This document shows positions 1 to 9,731 of a DNA stretch of 64,000 nt, piece by piece. The translations under genes and the position numbers were made by a program. Source of the stretch: Haliclystus octoradiatus (taxonomy: Eukaryota > Cnidaria > Staurozoa > Stauromedusae > Haliclystidae); assembly GCA_916610825.1 (NCBI GenBank), contig OU744450.1, positions 22,567,338 through 22,631,337 of the forward strand. The letters run 5' to 3'. Every line of letters starts with the position of its first letter. Positions within the stretch are counted from its first letter, which is position 1. The notes under the pieces are model-generated. The model was not told the DNA's origin and made no database searches. It saw only the letters and a program-made list of their open reading frames with translations.

Positions 1-208
1 CAAGAATATTTCTAAACAGTTAGCATTACACAGAAAACGTTTAGATAGTTGAATTCTAATCAGAAAAAATTGGTTATTCAGTTCATTTAAAAGGAAGGAA
101 AGTTTGTTGGCCTTTGATACGTTTCTGGCTATACATTTGATAATAGAAATGTAGAGGAACTATCTTCCACTACATAAAAGCTATTATACGTTTGAAAATA
201 AAACCTAC

Positions 209-288
209 TTATTGACTCTCTCTGGGAATAAAGAAGCAAACAGTATAGCGCCAACCCCACCCAATGATGATCCAACCACAGAATGAAG
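209..288 (-). CDS. MetX-like exon 6 (nucleophile elbow)
   Basis: 80 nt, acceptor TTCACAG, donor AA|GTAGGT. Encodes LHSVVGSSLGGVGAILFASL and FPERVNK. Ser198 in GSSLGG is the predicted acyl-enzyme nucleophile. It ends in phase 2; no continuing exon is visible in 1-208, so the next exon is outside the window. Confidence 0.9.
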
Positions 289-3200
289 CTGTGAAGAAAT
301 AATAACCATTTTCTCATAAAGCTGCCATTTGCAGGATCTTAGGAACCTCGTTTAATATAAGCAATCGACGCACAGTTATCTATGAGATATTATTATTTTG
401 CAAACAAAAGGGCATGTACCGAAACGTGAAAACGAGAAGGCATCAGAAATTTAAGAGCCATTGCGGTCTTCAGGTTTTTCTCTACATGCCCTCTTGTCTG
501 CCAAATGTCAATAGCTCATAGGAAATTGTGAGACAATTGCTTTGTGTGATAACTTGAAGAACGAATATTATAAACATTTGCATGATCATCTCATTCATAA
601 GCTAAATGTTTTAGAAAATTCCTGATCAAATAGGAAATTCTCATTTGTGATATAAAGTTCAAATTGTAACATCGATTGCGTATTTTAATCTAGCTTTGTT
701 CTGCGTTGAAATCATCATAACTCTAAACCAATCAGGTTGATCAAATCCTTTTCCTTACAATACAATTTAATCTAGATACAGTCGAACTCAGTTAATATCC
801 CTTCTTTTATTATCCCACCTTGCTTAATATCCTACCTCGTTTAATGTCCCGCTTTTCATATGTACCAGAGGGGGATATTAAGCAAGTTCGACTGTAGTTA
901 TAAATGCAAAAATGGAAAAGAATGCGTGTGATCCCGTGTTTCGCTGTTATCCCACTCAGTTTTCAAGAAAGATACTGTTCATATCACAAACATATTTGAG
1001 GCAGAATAGGTTCCCAGATATGCTGAACAACTTCTGTATTTTTGGGCATCCTAGTCCCAAACTCCAATTATAATAATAATATCTTCCCTCTATGTTTAAC
1101 AATCTTACTAACGGCTCAATTTTTAACTGCACCATAAATAAAATAAACGGCGAGGATTAGCTCAGATGGCAGAGCAGCCGAACTTCAGATTGGATCATAT
1201 CTGATCGAATGTGGTTCAAATCCCCCTAAGGTCAACTCAGCCTTGACTTTATCTAAAACATCAAATGAGTACCATCTGAGGATAGCGGATGGAATGGTCC
1301 AGAAGGAATTGCATTGTGAGCAGCTGCGGCGCATCGTTGCGCATTGACAATCAAGACCTATCTACCATGAAATCTGTTGAAATTGATCTGCAGTGTCGCA
1401 GCTGAGATCAATAAAGAGTAAGTATTTATTATCATTGCTCAGCGAAAGAGCCATTCCTCTAGAAATAGAAGAGCGGTACGGGTGCCTTAGGGTGACACCG
1501 TCTACATTATTTTTTTACAATATGAATAAGATAGTAAGCAAGATAATAAGCAAGCTTGGATATTGTACACATTGAAATCTGTTAAAAAATTTTCAAAGAA
1601 TGCAATTTGAAGGAGCAAAATTGACAGACAGGCTATACACGCTTAGAGTCTGATGCTTGTTTGATGCTTGTATTGTTTCTGTGCCTGAAACCAAATTTGA
1701 AGCCATGCCGAAGCCATGACTAATGTTGATCGTTGTATTTACGCTAAGCTTAATTCAAATTGAGCTTGTCTCAACCGCTGGTCAATTTTGATCCTTTAAC
1801 ATGAAGATAATGATCATTTCAGTATACCTTCTTGACACCCAAACTATCCAGTAAAATAGCATTGAAATCTACCATGTCTTTAACACTGATTGCAGGGAAT
1901 GTACTACCATATGGCTATAAGTTTAAATTGAGATATTAACATAACAATACTAGCAAATAAACAATGGAAGACTAGCAGTTATGTGATAATTTGAATGCAA
2001 GTCTAGGGAATCTCAGTCAAAATCATTACTACGAAGTGTCAATCAGCTATTAAAACCGAAATTACCAAAGCAATTTAATAATCAAATATTGGCATGAGGG
2101 CCAAACTTTTCATAATTAGCCCACTCTGCCGTATTCAATTTACGGCCCTATAATGGCATTTCAATCCTGATTATTTTGCCTGAATTATGCTGCTTAATGT
2201 TAGCCTATAAATTATTTTATAACATATTATTAAATTCTATTTTGAAATAATGTTACAGAGCAGTAAATAAAATGATAAGTAAAAAGAGAGGTTTTCTACC
2301 CTTAAAGCTAAGAAAAACGTAGGCAAACTTACTTACATGACTAAATAATTTATGATTCTACTTCAGTGATCTTTGTTTTTGAGAGGTGATTGATCTACCG
2401 CAGTCATGCAATGCCCTACAAGTGGGCTTCGCACAAATTGTCACATGACTACAAGTCCTCTATATATATGAAAGGTAGGCCTACAGTGAAACTTACAAGT
2501 ATAAAATAACCAACTACACAATCTTCATTAATTGAACACAATATACAGGCAGGGTCCGACAAAAGGTTCAGTCTTCTGGAATCCTAAGGGCATTTCAACT
2601 TTTTCTTCTGAATTTTCTTGTTGAGTTTTGACCAGAAAATCATTAAAAACATCACATTTTTTCTGAATTTTGTCTAGCCTTCCGGGATCTAGGATCCCAG
2701 GATCCCCACTTTTGCCGGACCCTGTTAATACAGATGGTGCTTATATAAAGGAGGGACCCAAGAAAATTCTTATAAGACTGGAGTGGTCAATCTAGACATG
2801 TGGCTGATATGTAGAGGTGGTTGTTATATAACAAGTTTGAATGTAATTATCAGTTAAATCAACAAATATGTTGAGGGAATACTTACTTTATTGGTGTCAG
2901 GATTTAGTGAGCCTGGACCACTGAAATGAAATGCAAGAATTGCGAATAATTAAAAAACATAACAATTAAGAAAATACGATTGAGTCTGAGGTTCTAAGAA
3001 GCAGAATAAAGTACAGTGGCTCAGTGGTAGCTACATCACACAAAGGCAAGTTTTGCTGTCCAAGGGGCATATATGTTTTGATTTAGCCTGAGTTCATGAA
3101 AAATTCTTGAAAATTCATCTGGAGGGTTCATAAACAGTTCATGAACACTTCATTAACTCTGTGAACAATTTTGGTCAGTTCATGTAGGCTACACTGCCCT

Positions 3201-6200
3201 GAACAATTTATGAAAAGTTAATGAACAGCCAATGCAAAGGTTATAAACATTTCATAAACTGTTTGCGAAAAGTTCATGAAGACTGGAAAATTCTAGTTTT
3301 CACGTTCATGAACTTTATTTTGCAGGGAAAGGGCTATTTAGCCTTATATACATATGGATGTAATCTTAGAAAGATAAGAAAGATAAGTCTGACAATCTAT
3401 GTCAAGAGTTTGTGCTTTGTCAAGTGTCCGGCCAAAAGGTTTATCTTTCTTGAATCCTAGTATCACAATTGTTCGATTATAGTTGAAATTGTGTTGCATT
3501 TTGAATAGGAACATCATATCTAGTTGAGTCACTTTTGTGTTCTTACATACCCTTTGCCCTACATTTATTAACATCCATCAACTGTTATCATTTTCCTTCA
3601 ATTAAATTCTATGTATCCCTCTGTTATGCTTGGGAAAATAACACACTTACGTTGTCCCATAACAGCTGCCAAATGTATTAGGACAGACAACCATATATTT
3701 ATTAGTATCAATTTTACAATTAGGTCCAATAAAGTTTTCCCACCATCCTGGAGTTGATTCTGTAACACCCTTAGAAAAGTTTTAATAAAAATAATATATA
3801 ATAAAAGTTATAAATTGAGAGGTTCTTAATTTCAATTTCATTATACTTAGTAGCGACAAATAAAACACACAATAATCTGCAACGGTTTCGATTTATTCTT
3901 AAATTATCGTCAGGCAAGTGAAAGAAAGAGAGAACAGGTTTTACATCGTATTTATAGTTAGAAATTATTTACATGATCTATTGAAATTTGGGGCTCTATA
4001 TACGACTATAACACACTAAACAATACATGAAACATTATGACGGAAGGGATGGTCTAAAGCGGTACTAATTACGGATACAATACAAAACAAATATGAAATA
4101 ATAATTACTGTTAAACAAAGAAAACAATGAAACAAAGAATAGAAAGTAAAATGTTCTATCAGAATGGTCATAGATATTTTAAATTTTATTGTCCAGCAGG
4201 TGTTGATAATGAAAATATTGCCGACATGAGTGGCCGACATAACTATAATCCAATAGTCAGTAATTAGTACCGCTTTAGACCATCCCTTCAGTCATAATGT
4301 TTCATGTATTGTTTAGTGTGTTATAGTTGTATATAGAGCCCCAAATTTCAATAGATCATGTAAATAATTTCTAACTATAAATACGATGTAAAACCTGTTC
4401 TCTCTCTCTTTCACTTGCCTGACGATGATTTAAGAATAAATCGAAACCGTTGCAGATTATTGTGTGTTTTATTTGTCGCTACTAAGTATAATGAAATAAA
4501 AATTATGTTTATCTAATGGCAGATAATATAGTGCTCTATGTTTTCATTTGACAAAGCAGAAAATAATAGGCTAATAATATATGGTAAAAGAGTAAAAAAA
4601 TACACATTTTTTGCTGTTACTTCAAGTTTCATGCATTCACTGCGATCTTCAGACAGATTTTTACTCAATAAAAATATACATGATCTACGTTCTATGATAA
4701 ACTATCCGTAATGCCGCTTACTAACGTAGAATGTAAAACGTAAGATCATAAGAATGTAGATCATGTATATTTTCATTGAGCAAAAATCTGTCTGAAGATC
4801 GCAGTGAAATGCGTTACACTTGAAGTAGCATAGCAGTAAAGGATCTGTATGTTCTATTCTTTCAGCATATATTATTACAGTGAAACCTGTAAATAGCGGC
4901 CAGCTACAAGAGGTAGATAAATCGACCATTATAGACAGGCGGATTTTAAATACAGGTTTGATTCAATAGATCATACTATTTTAGAGTGCAAGAGAGTGCG
5001 TTGATGCGCAAGAGGCGCATTGCAAGAGTGACCACTATAGACACATGGTAGCTGTATTGAGGTGACTGTTATAACAGGATTGACTGTATTATTAATAAAA
5101 ATAATAATTATACCGCTCCAAGCAATACTTATAAAGCACCATGAGTTATCGATGCAAATAATATAATACTCTATCCAATGATAAACCGTAGCTGAGGTCA
5201 TGCAAAAACGATGGCAACTTTCACACACATGCATTTGAAAAATTGTTCAATTAAAGTTGCAAGGGGGTATGGAGCAATCCAGAGTGACATGCCTTTGTGA
5301 AATGGTCTGTTAATTCATTAGCAGCTTATATTAATCTTTTCACGCAGATGGCCGGGATCATCCAGTAAGTCCCTTTCATCTCCTCATCAATTCTTGTGGC
5401 ATGAACAATTTTATATTAAACCAACATTAAACACTATATGTCTAGTATATATTGATACAAACACAAGAGTTACATCATGTGACATTACAATATGCCTGCT
5501 GATGGAGCAAACCACACATTTTTGGGAAGAAATTCTGTAAGGCTTTGATATTTTCCACTGTGAAAAAGAGTTAATGAATTTCAAGAACTTCATGAACAAT
5601 TCATGCACAAATCATGAACAATTCAAAACTTCATGCGAACTCCATGAACTGATACTATCAATTCATTAGTTTGTGGACATCTTCGTGTGGCAGTTCATGA
5701 ACCGTTTATGTAGGCCTACTGGGTCATGAACATGAATTTGCTCAATAAATCATGAACACTTCATGAAAATTTCATGAACTTTTGTGCAATTTCACGTTCA
5801 TGAAATCATGAACTTTCTTCACAGTGGTTATGATAACATGTAAATTCTCAATTCCTGTTTGATTAATTCGAATCATGATAGCATTCATACCACACATTGA
5901 TTAAATTTAGTTATCTTAACATGCTGAGTCTGGCAAAAAGCTCAGCCTTCCGGAATCGTGGAGGCATTTCAACAATATCTATTAAATCTTTTTGTTGATG
6001 TTTGATCAAGAAAATATAAAAATTTTAATTTTCCTCTGAATTTGCTCTAACCTTTCAGAATCTAGGATTCCAGGATTCCTATTTTCTATGGTGAACTTGT
6101 TCATCCTTTACTAAATTTATTGTCCATATAGAAATAGCCGCCCACTCCTAAATATGAACTCCTGAACTGTTTTTTGTAGGGGAGGTTATCTCACCCAGAG

Positions 6201-8410
6201 CCATCTATTTACGAGAGTTGGGACACTTCTGCCATTTTTGTATCTTTTTGCCTGGACCCGAGCACGTTTTTAACAGTGCGCATGTGCAGGAGAATGTTGT
6301 GTGTGTTTTTCAGCCATACTGTATTGTATTTTTTCGCACGTTTCACTTGAAATGATTGAGAACCTGTTTCCAAAAGAACAAAGATGGCATCCAAAAATCA
6401 CGTGACTGGCATCTGTCCAATTGGAGACGATAGCGGCACATGAAAGCTTGTCCCAACTCTTGTAAATAGATGGCTCTGATCTCACCTCATGACTACGTGC
6501 ATGGGAAGTTGGTGTCAAACCAGTTGGTAATAAAATAACATTATCTTTGGATTCATTCATTTCTCCCCAGGTTTCATATGCAATCTGAAAATTAGGTAAT
6601 ATTGAACCGTAATAAAGTTTAAATGGTTCATCAATTTGTAAATATTTTTTCCTATCAATTTTTGCTAGTCTATAATTTGATTCTCCATCGCCATAGTCTG
6701 TATCTTGATAAATTACTCTTGATTGACTGAAATACAATAAGAAATAGATAAATATAGGGGTAAGCCATACGTTTTTACACTGTAACTTTGATAAGTTTCA
6801 AGCTCAATGCAACCATCAGATAGTTCATTAATTTTAATTTTATTGATAGGTTGTTTATAAGTTAGAATTTTAGTTCTTGTTTAGAAAAGGCTCGTTGGGT
6901 TATCATATTTAGATTAATTTCTAGGCTACATTTGATGATGGCTGATTTTGCGGCTAGCCAGGATTGAGTCGTTGTGTGCTCAAAATATTCAACCCCAGAA
7001 AGTTCTCAATCTGACAATTTGGCACTCAAAATACCAAAACTTTTGTTACACATTGAATGTCATTGTTCAACTGTTGTGATAATGCAATGAACAAGGCAAT
7101 GAGAGTAGTGGGCCTATTGAATTTCTCTTTTCAGATATCCGGACAACCTTACTTAGCGACTTTTAAAGTTGTCATACCTTGAGACTGTTAACATTATGAC
7201 TAAAAAGCACCATGATCTATCTTGTATAAAGGGGTGGAAAGGGTATTTTCGTGAGCCGTGATCGGTTGTTTTGGGGTGTTGTGATTCGTGAAATCAATTA
7301 TTTTTCTCTGTGATCTGTGATTTAAATTCTCACATTTTCCCGTGAAATTAGAAAATGTATGACAAATACAAGCAATTACAGTTGATTTATTAATGTACAA
7401 CCAACGTTTGGCATTCTATTTGGTTTTGGATGCTATAAAAGCGTTATTTTTACATAAGCAATTAAGCAATTAATCATTTTGATTAATTAAAATTAACCCG
7501 TAAAAATCTTGCAACTGTTTATTTTATCTTATTTTTCCTAAAAAAAATGATATTTATTTTTCCTGAAATCGGAAGTCATTTATTTCATGTATTTGATAAT
7601 TCATGTTTTCACCGCTCAACTGTCGTTAGTTTAGCCGCTCGCTCGCTAGTCACTAGTAACTAGTTGGTTGCTCAGATGTCGCAGATGATGCTCACAGCAT
7701 TCATAATTTTTTTAAATATACACCTATTTGCATTTTGAACATTTGTGTCTTCATTTCTTGCAGAATCTTTACAACAGCTAGTAGCTTGTATACCTAGCAG
7801 CGCTCTGCCAGCCCGGTTTTTCTACAGCAATCATAATCAATTGTTGAAAGCTATTTACAGGATTAAGGCGCCGTAAAGGTCATATTAATCATAATTGTAC
7901 AGCCATTTTGCTATTGCTACTGTATCAGATTACAAATTATTTGAAAGTTTAAAGGTAGATCTAATTAAAGTTGGTATGAAAGTCCGTGATTTTGAAGATT
8001 TTGCTATCGTGATTCGTGAAAGTTAATATTTTTCTCCGTGATCTGTGCTCAGTACCCCCTCCCTTTCCCCACTGTATAAGACTTCTCAAAAGCAAGCAAA
8101 ACTTCCTTAAATCGGCCTTGAGCTAGGAACATATATAACTTGTGAACTTTAACGGTTAATCCACATCATCCACATAATATATAATTACAATGTATAGCAT
8201 CCCGAAGATAAGTTGTTATCACGACCTTCTAGACTGAGTTAACAACAAACATCAATAAAGAGATAGAATACATTAAGCCAACACTTTAAGGTTTCATATT
8301 AGAATTGTTCAACTAACTTACCTAAAGTATCTTTGTTTTGAGAGGTACGGCATTGTTGTTCTCAATATTCTTGCGAAAGAAAATACAAGTTGATTGCTTG
8401 AAATTGCCAT
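209..8410 (-). CDS. MetX-family O-acyltransferase gene, 5' six exons (runs off left edge)
   Basis: Gene model on the minus strand: join of 8410-8322, 6726-6486, 3769-3651, 2920-2887, 1914-1828 and 288-209, 216 codons plus 2 nt. All junctions are GT-AG and phases match (2,0,2,0,0,2). The protein is an alpha/beta hydrolase-fold homoserine/serine O-acyltransferase. Visible marks are AYETWGEMNESKDNV (79-93), LLPTGLTPTSHARSH (95-109), PGWWENFIGP, TGPGSLNPDT and the nucleophile elbow GSSLGG (196-201, nucleophile Ser198). The Asp and His of the catalytic triad would lie past the left edge. Residues 1-29 are rich in Arg and Ser with no acidic residue, like a mitochondrial presequence. Family knowledge: the enzymes transfer an acyl group from acyl-CoA to homoserine or serine; some fungal relatives are mitochondrial serine acyltransferases. 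Which substrate this one uses cannot be read from the sequence. Confidence 0.88.
778..896. mobile_element. Short TA-flanked MITE (TACAGTCGAAC termini)
   Basis: About 120 bp with inverted ends: left TACAGTCGAACTCAGTTAAT, right ending AGTTCGACTGTA, with GGATATTA-type sequence next to the termini on both sides. The flanking TA fits a Tc1/mariner or pogo-type element. It lies in the metX-like intron 5 (289-1827). Confidence 0.6.
1149..1515 (+). mobile_element. tRNA-derived SINE, family A, copy 1
   Basis: The head reads like a tRNA: box A TTAGCTCAGATGGCAGAGCA at about 1157-1176 and box B GGTTCAAATCC at about 1213-1223. A non-tRNA body of about 280 bp follows and is shared with the copy at 59706-60020. 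It lies in intron 5 of the minus-strand gene. Confidence 0.75.
1616..1805. repeat. Dispersed repeat R, copy 1
   Basis: Shares GTATTGTTTCTGTGCCTG, GAAGCCATGCCGAAGCCATG and AATTCAAATTGAGCT in the same order with 28160-28350. Likely a transposon remnant; class unknown. Confidence 0.55.
1828..1914 (-). CDS. MetX-like exon 5
   Basis: 87 nt, 29 codons, acceptor TTATAG, donor AAG|GTATAC. Encodes PYGSTFPAISVKDMV then ILLDSLGVKK. This matches the family's 'PYG..FP.itv.DmV..q..Ll..LGi..l' block just ahead of the nucleophile elbow. Phase 0 at both ends. Confidence 0.9.
2550..2724. mobile_element. 175-bp MITE, CAGGGTCCGACAAAAGG family, copy 1
   Basis: Ends are inverted: CAGGGTCCGACAAAAGG and CTTTTGCCGGACCCTG. 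Related copies are at about 5925-6092, 31259-31436 and 61513-61681, all with the same TTCTGAAT interior. No clear target duplication was seen. Confidence 0.65.
2887..2920 (-). CDS. MetX-like micro-exon 4
   Basis: 34 nt, acceptor TTTCAG, donor AAA|GTAAGT. Together with two bases from exon 3 it encodes TGPGSLNPDTNK, the family's 'TGPsSinP.tg' block. Phase 2 in, phase 0 out. Small, but the motif, phase and splice sites agree. Confidence 0.88.
3087..3330. repeat. GTTCATGAAC-family element, diverged copy
   Basis: Contains many TTCATGAA palindromes and ends in TTTTGCAGGGAAAG, a worn version of the family terminus TTTTTCGCAGGGG. It makes short spurious open frames. Confidence 0.5.
3651..3769 (-). 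CDS. MetX-like exon 3
   Basis: 119 nt, acceptor CTAAG, donor AC|GTAAGT. Encodes PGWWENFIGP followed by KIDTNKYMVVCPNTFGSCYG, which corresponds to the family block 'GWW..fiGpGk.iDt..yfvic.N..Gs.yGsTGP'. Starts in phase 0 and ends in phase 2. Confidence 0.92.
3835..4497. mobile_element. Foldback element with 238-bp arms
   Basis: Arms 3835-4072 and 4260-4497 are near-perfect reverse complements around a 187-bp spacer. Each arm holds a hammerhead-like string CTGACGA, a GATTTA/TAAATC hairpin, then GAAAC (plus strand about 4420-4448; mirrored about 3893-3920). The part after GAAAC does not form a normal stem III, so I do not call a ribozyme here. Confidence 0.8.
4612..4658 (-). ncRNA. Predicted hammerhead ribozyme
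   Basis: On the minus strand: stem I CTGT (4656-4653), core CTGAAGA (4652-4646), stem II hairpin, core GAAA (4630-4627), stem III ACT/AGT with a TGA loop, cleavage triplet GTA, then stem I partner ACAG (4617-4614). All invariant core positions are present. This is a type I layout with a very short stem III, as described for Penelope-like elements. Confidence 0.65.
4613..4836. repeat. Inverted repeat carrying two hammerhead copies
   Basis: Arms 4613-4693 and 4751-4836 are reverse complements with about 85-90% match by eye. The left arm holds an intact hammerhead core on the minus strand. The right arm's plus-strand copy has lost the GAAA core (reads TTACA). Confidence 0.75.
4878..5086. mobile_element. 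TA-flanked MITE, CAGTGAAACCTGT family, copy 1
   Basis: Ends CAGTGAAACCTGTAAATAGC and ACAGGATTGACTG are imperfect inverted repeats between TA dinucleotides (4876-4877, 5087-5088). Other copies are at 31734-31910, 37919-38102 and 57087-57189. The interior reads like tandem 'tatagacaggtgg' half-repeats. Confidence 0.75.
5550..5828. mobile_element. GTTCATGAAC-family element, long copy
   Basis: Starts CCACTGTGAAAAAGAGTT and ends AACTTTCTTCACAGTGG, so the termini are inverted repeats. The interior is a series of TTCATGAA palindromes. It lies in metX-like intron 2. Confidence 0.6.
5925..6092. mobile_element. CAGGGTCCGACAAAAGG MITE family, copy 2 (worn)
   Basis: Aligns along its length with 2550-2724: TCAGCCTTCCGGAATC near the start and TTCAGAATCTAGGATTCCAG near the end. 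Terminal bases have decayed. Confidence 0.5.
6196..6478. mobile_element. hAT-type MITE with 8-bp target duplication
   Basis: 283 bp with inverted ends CAGAGCCATCTATTTAC and TGTAAATAGATGGCTCTG. It is flanked by a perfect 8-bp direct repeat ATCTCACC at 6188-6195 and 6479-6486. An 8-bp duplication and CAG-type termini indicate the hAT superfamily. The right duplication contains the 5' splice site of metX-like exon 2. This intact copy shows what the interrupted copy at 52601 looked like. Confidence 0.9.
6486..6726 (-). CDS. MetX-like exon 2 (start of catalytic domain)
   Basis: 241 nt, acceptor TTTCAG at 6732-6727, donor GAG|GTGAGAT at 6486/6485. Encodes residues 30-110 including IAYETWGEMNES and TGLTPTSHARSH, the family's first conserved blocks. 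The open frame continues past the donor into a MITE, but that extension is not protein of this family. The donor lies inside the 8-bp target duplication of the MITE at 6196-6478. Confidence 0.92.
7218..8092. mobile_element. Possible TIR element
   Basis: Left TTGTATAAAGGGGTGGAAAG mirrors right CTTTCCCCACTGTATAAGA. Both ends are followed inward by copies of 'GTGATTCGTGAAA...TTTTTCTC(C/T)GTGATCTGTG'. No coding capacity. Class uncertain. Confidence 0.4.
8322..8410 (-). CDS. MetX-like exon 1 (mitochondrial-type presequence)
   Basis: ATG at 8410-8408, 29 codons then AG|GTAAGT. Residues 1-29 contain Arg14, Arg17, Lys25 and Arg27, many Ser/Thr, and no Asp or Glu. The run QRYF at the junction resembles a matrix-processing site. 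Phase 2 matches exon 2. The exon is too short to be found as a long open frame; it was located by phase and by the expected N-terminal extension. Confidence 0.75.
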
Positions 8411-8969
8411 GATGAAATTTATGATAATGAACTTGCTAGCCTAGTCTACAAAGTTATTATAGCAGGTTATTATAGCCGTTATTATAGCTTTTCCCGCCTC
8501 AGCATCTGCAGGCTACAGCATGCAGGTCGTCATGTTGCACTTTGTACCATGCGGCATGCAGGAGAAAAATATTGAATTCTGCTGACTATATCGGCTATCA
8601 GCAATTTCTTTCTATCTGTTTACCCTGTTTACCGTCTATGGTCATAGACTGCACGCAGACCAGCAGGAAATAAATTGATAAAGGTAATAGCCTATACGTA
8701 GCGTAATCTGATGTAGCGTAGACGGTGGAGAATATAAGGAATAAATGAAAATAGTAAGGCTGAACATGTATGTATGTATGTATATTTGTCATAAAAATAT
8801 TTTGACGGGTAAATACAGGGATGAAACATTCCCTTGCGTATTATACGATATAAATTTGCATATGCATCGTTATAGATATGGCTTTAATTGATATTACAAT
8901 GTCTCTGAAACTTAGATTTATCTAATTTTTAAAGGAGTTAGAGGCTTATAATTTTTCGATTTTATTTTA

Positions 8970-9731
8970 GGGACCGTTCATTATTTATACCACAGGGGGG
9001 GGGGTGCCGAAGAGATTGGGGGTGGGTAAGCTAGATTTTGATTGATGAAAACGGGGGTAAATCTCTTTTGACCTTATTTTTCAAAACGTAGTCCAGTCCA
9101 GTTAAGTAGATATAAAATATTGAATTTGTTCAAACATTGTTGAAGAAGGTCCAAAATAAAGTTTCTCCTCATTGCTGTTGATTGGAGAATTATCCAATTT
9201 GTTCTATGTGGGAATCATGCAGATGATTCTTCATGATTGCTTATGCCAGTGCTAGCTATTTCTCCCAGCCTGAAACCACTTTTTTTTCTGTTCTTTTTCT
9301 CGCCTCCTTTTTCTTTTTTCTCAAAATTGGTTAGCGACGACCTTCCATACCTTTTGCACGTTTCTTCATAAAAATGACGAATGTCATTTTCAATGGTAGT
9401 AATGATGCTTGGAAACTTTTATTCTCTGATTAGATATTGAGCTATAATATTGAGTTCAGTTTTGACATTATGAATATTATTTAAAAATCGAATTATGCTT
9501 CAATTTATGATATTACTCAGATAACTACGGTTCAGCTACACAGAATATATATTGTTAAAGGGCATTTGATTAAAGATATTTCTCCATCAGTTGTGCTTTT
9601 TAAACAAGATTACTAATTTGGGGGTGGGTAAGAAATTTTGTTTCCACTTGAAAGGGTGGGTAAAAAATTTATTTCTGTTCTCTTTTCGGTACCCACCCCC
9701 CCCCCCCGTGGAATAAATAATGATTGGTCCC
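8970..9731. mobile_element. TIR element with terminal G/C runs
   Basis: Left end GGGACCGTTCATTATTTATA and right end AATAAATAATGATTGGTCCC are inverted repeats. Each is followed inward by a run of about 10-13 G (left) or C (right) and a 'gggggtgggtaa' block. About 760 bp, no transposase frame. No clear target duplication. Confidence 0.6.

Noticed and set aside
1149..1230. Functional tRNA gene
   Set aside because: Arms do not close into a full cloverleaf and the sequence continues into a repeat body shared with another copy; it is a SINE head.
4400..4455. Hammerhead ribozyme in the right arm of the 3835-4497 foldback
   Set aside because: CTGACGA, stem II and GAAA are present, but no acceptable stem III and NUH triplet follow, so only a hammerhead-like relic is claimed.
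6270..6485. Continuation of the metX-like exon 2 frame past 6486
   Set aside because: The codons come from the hAT-type MITE; the family alignment stops at SHARSHE and a GTGAGAT donor lies there.
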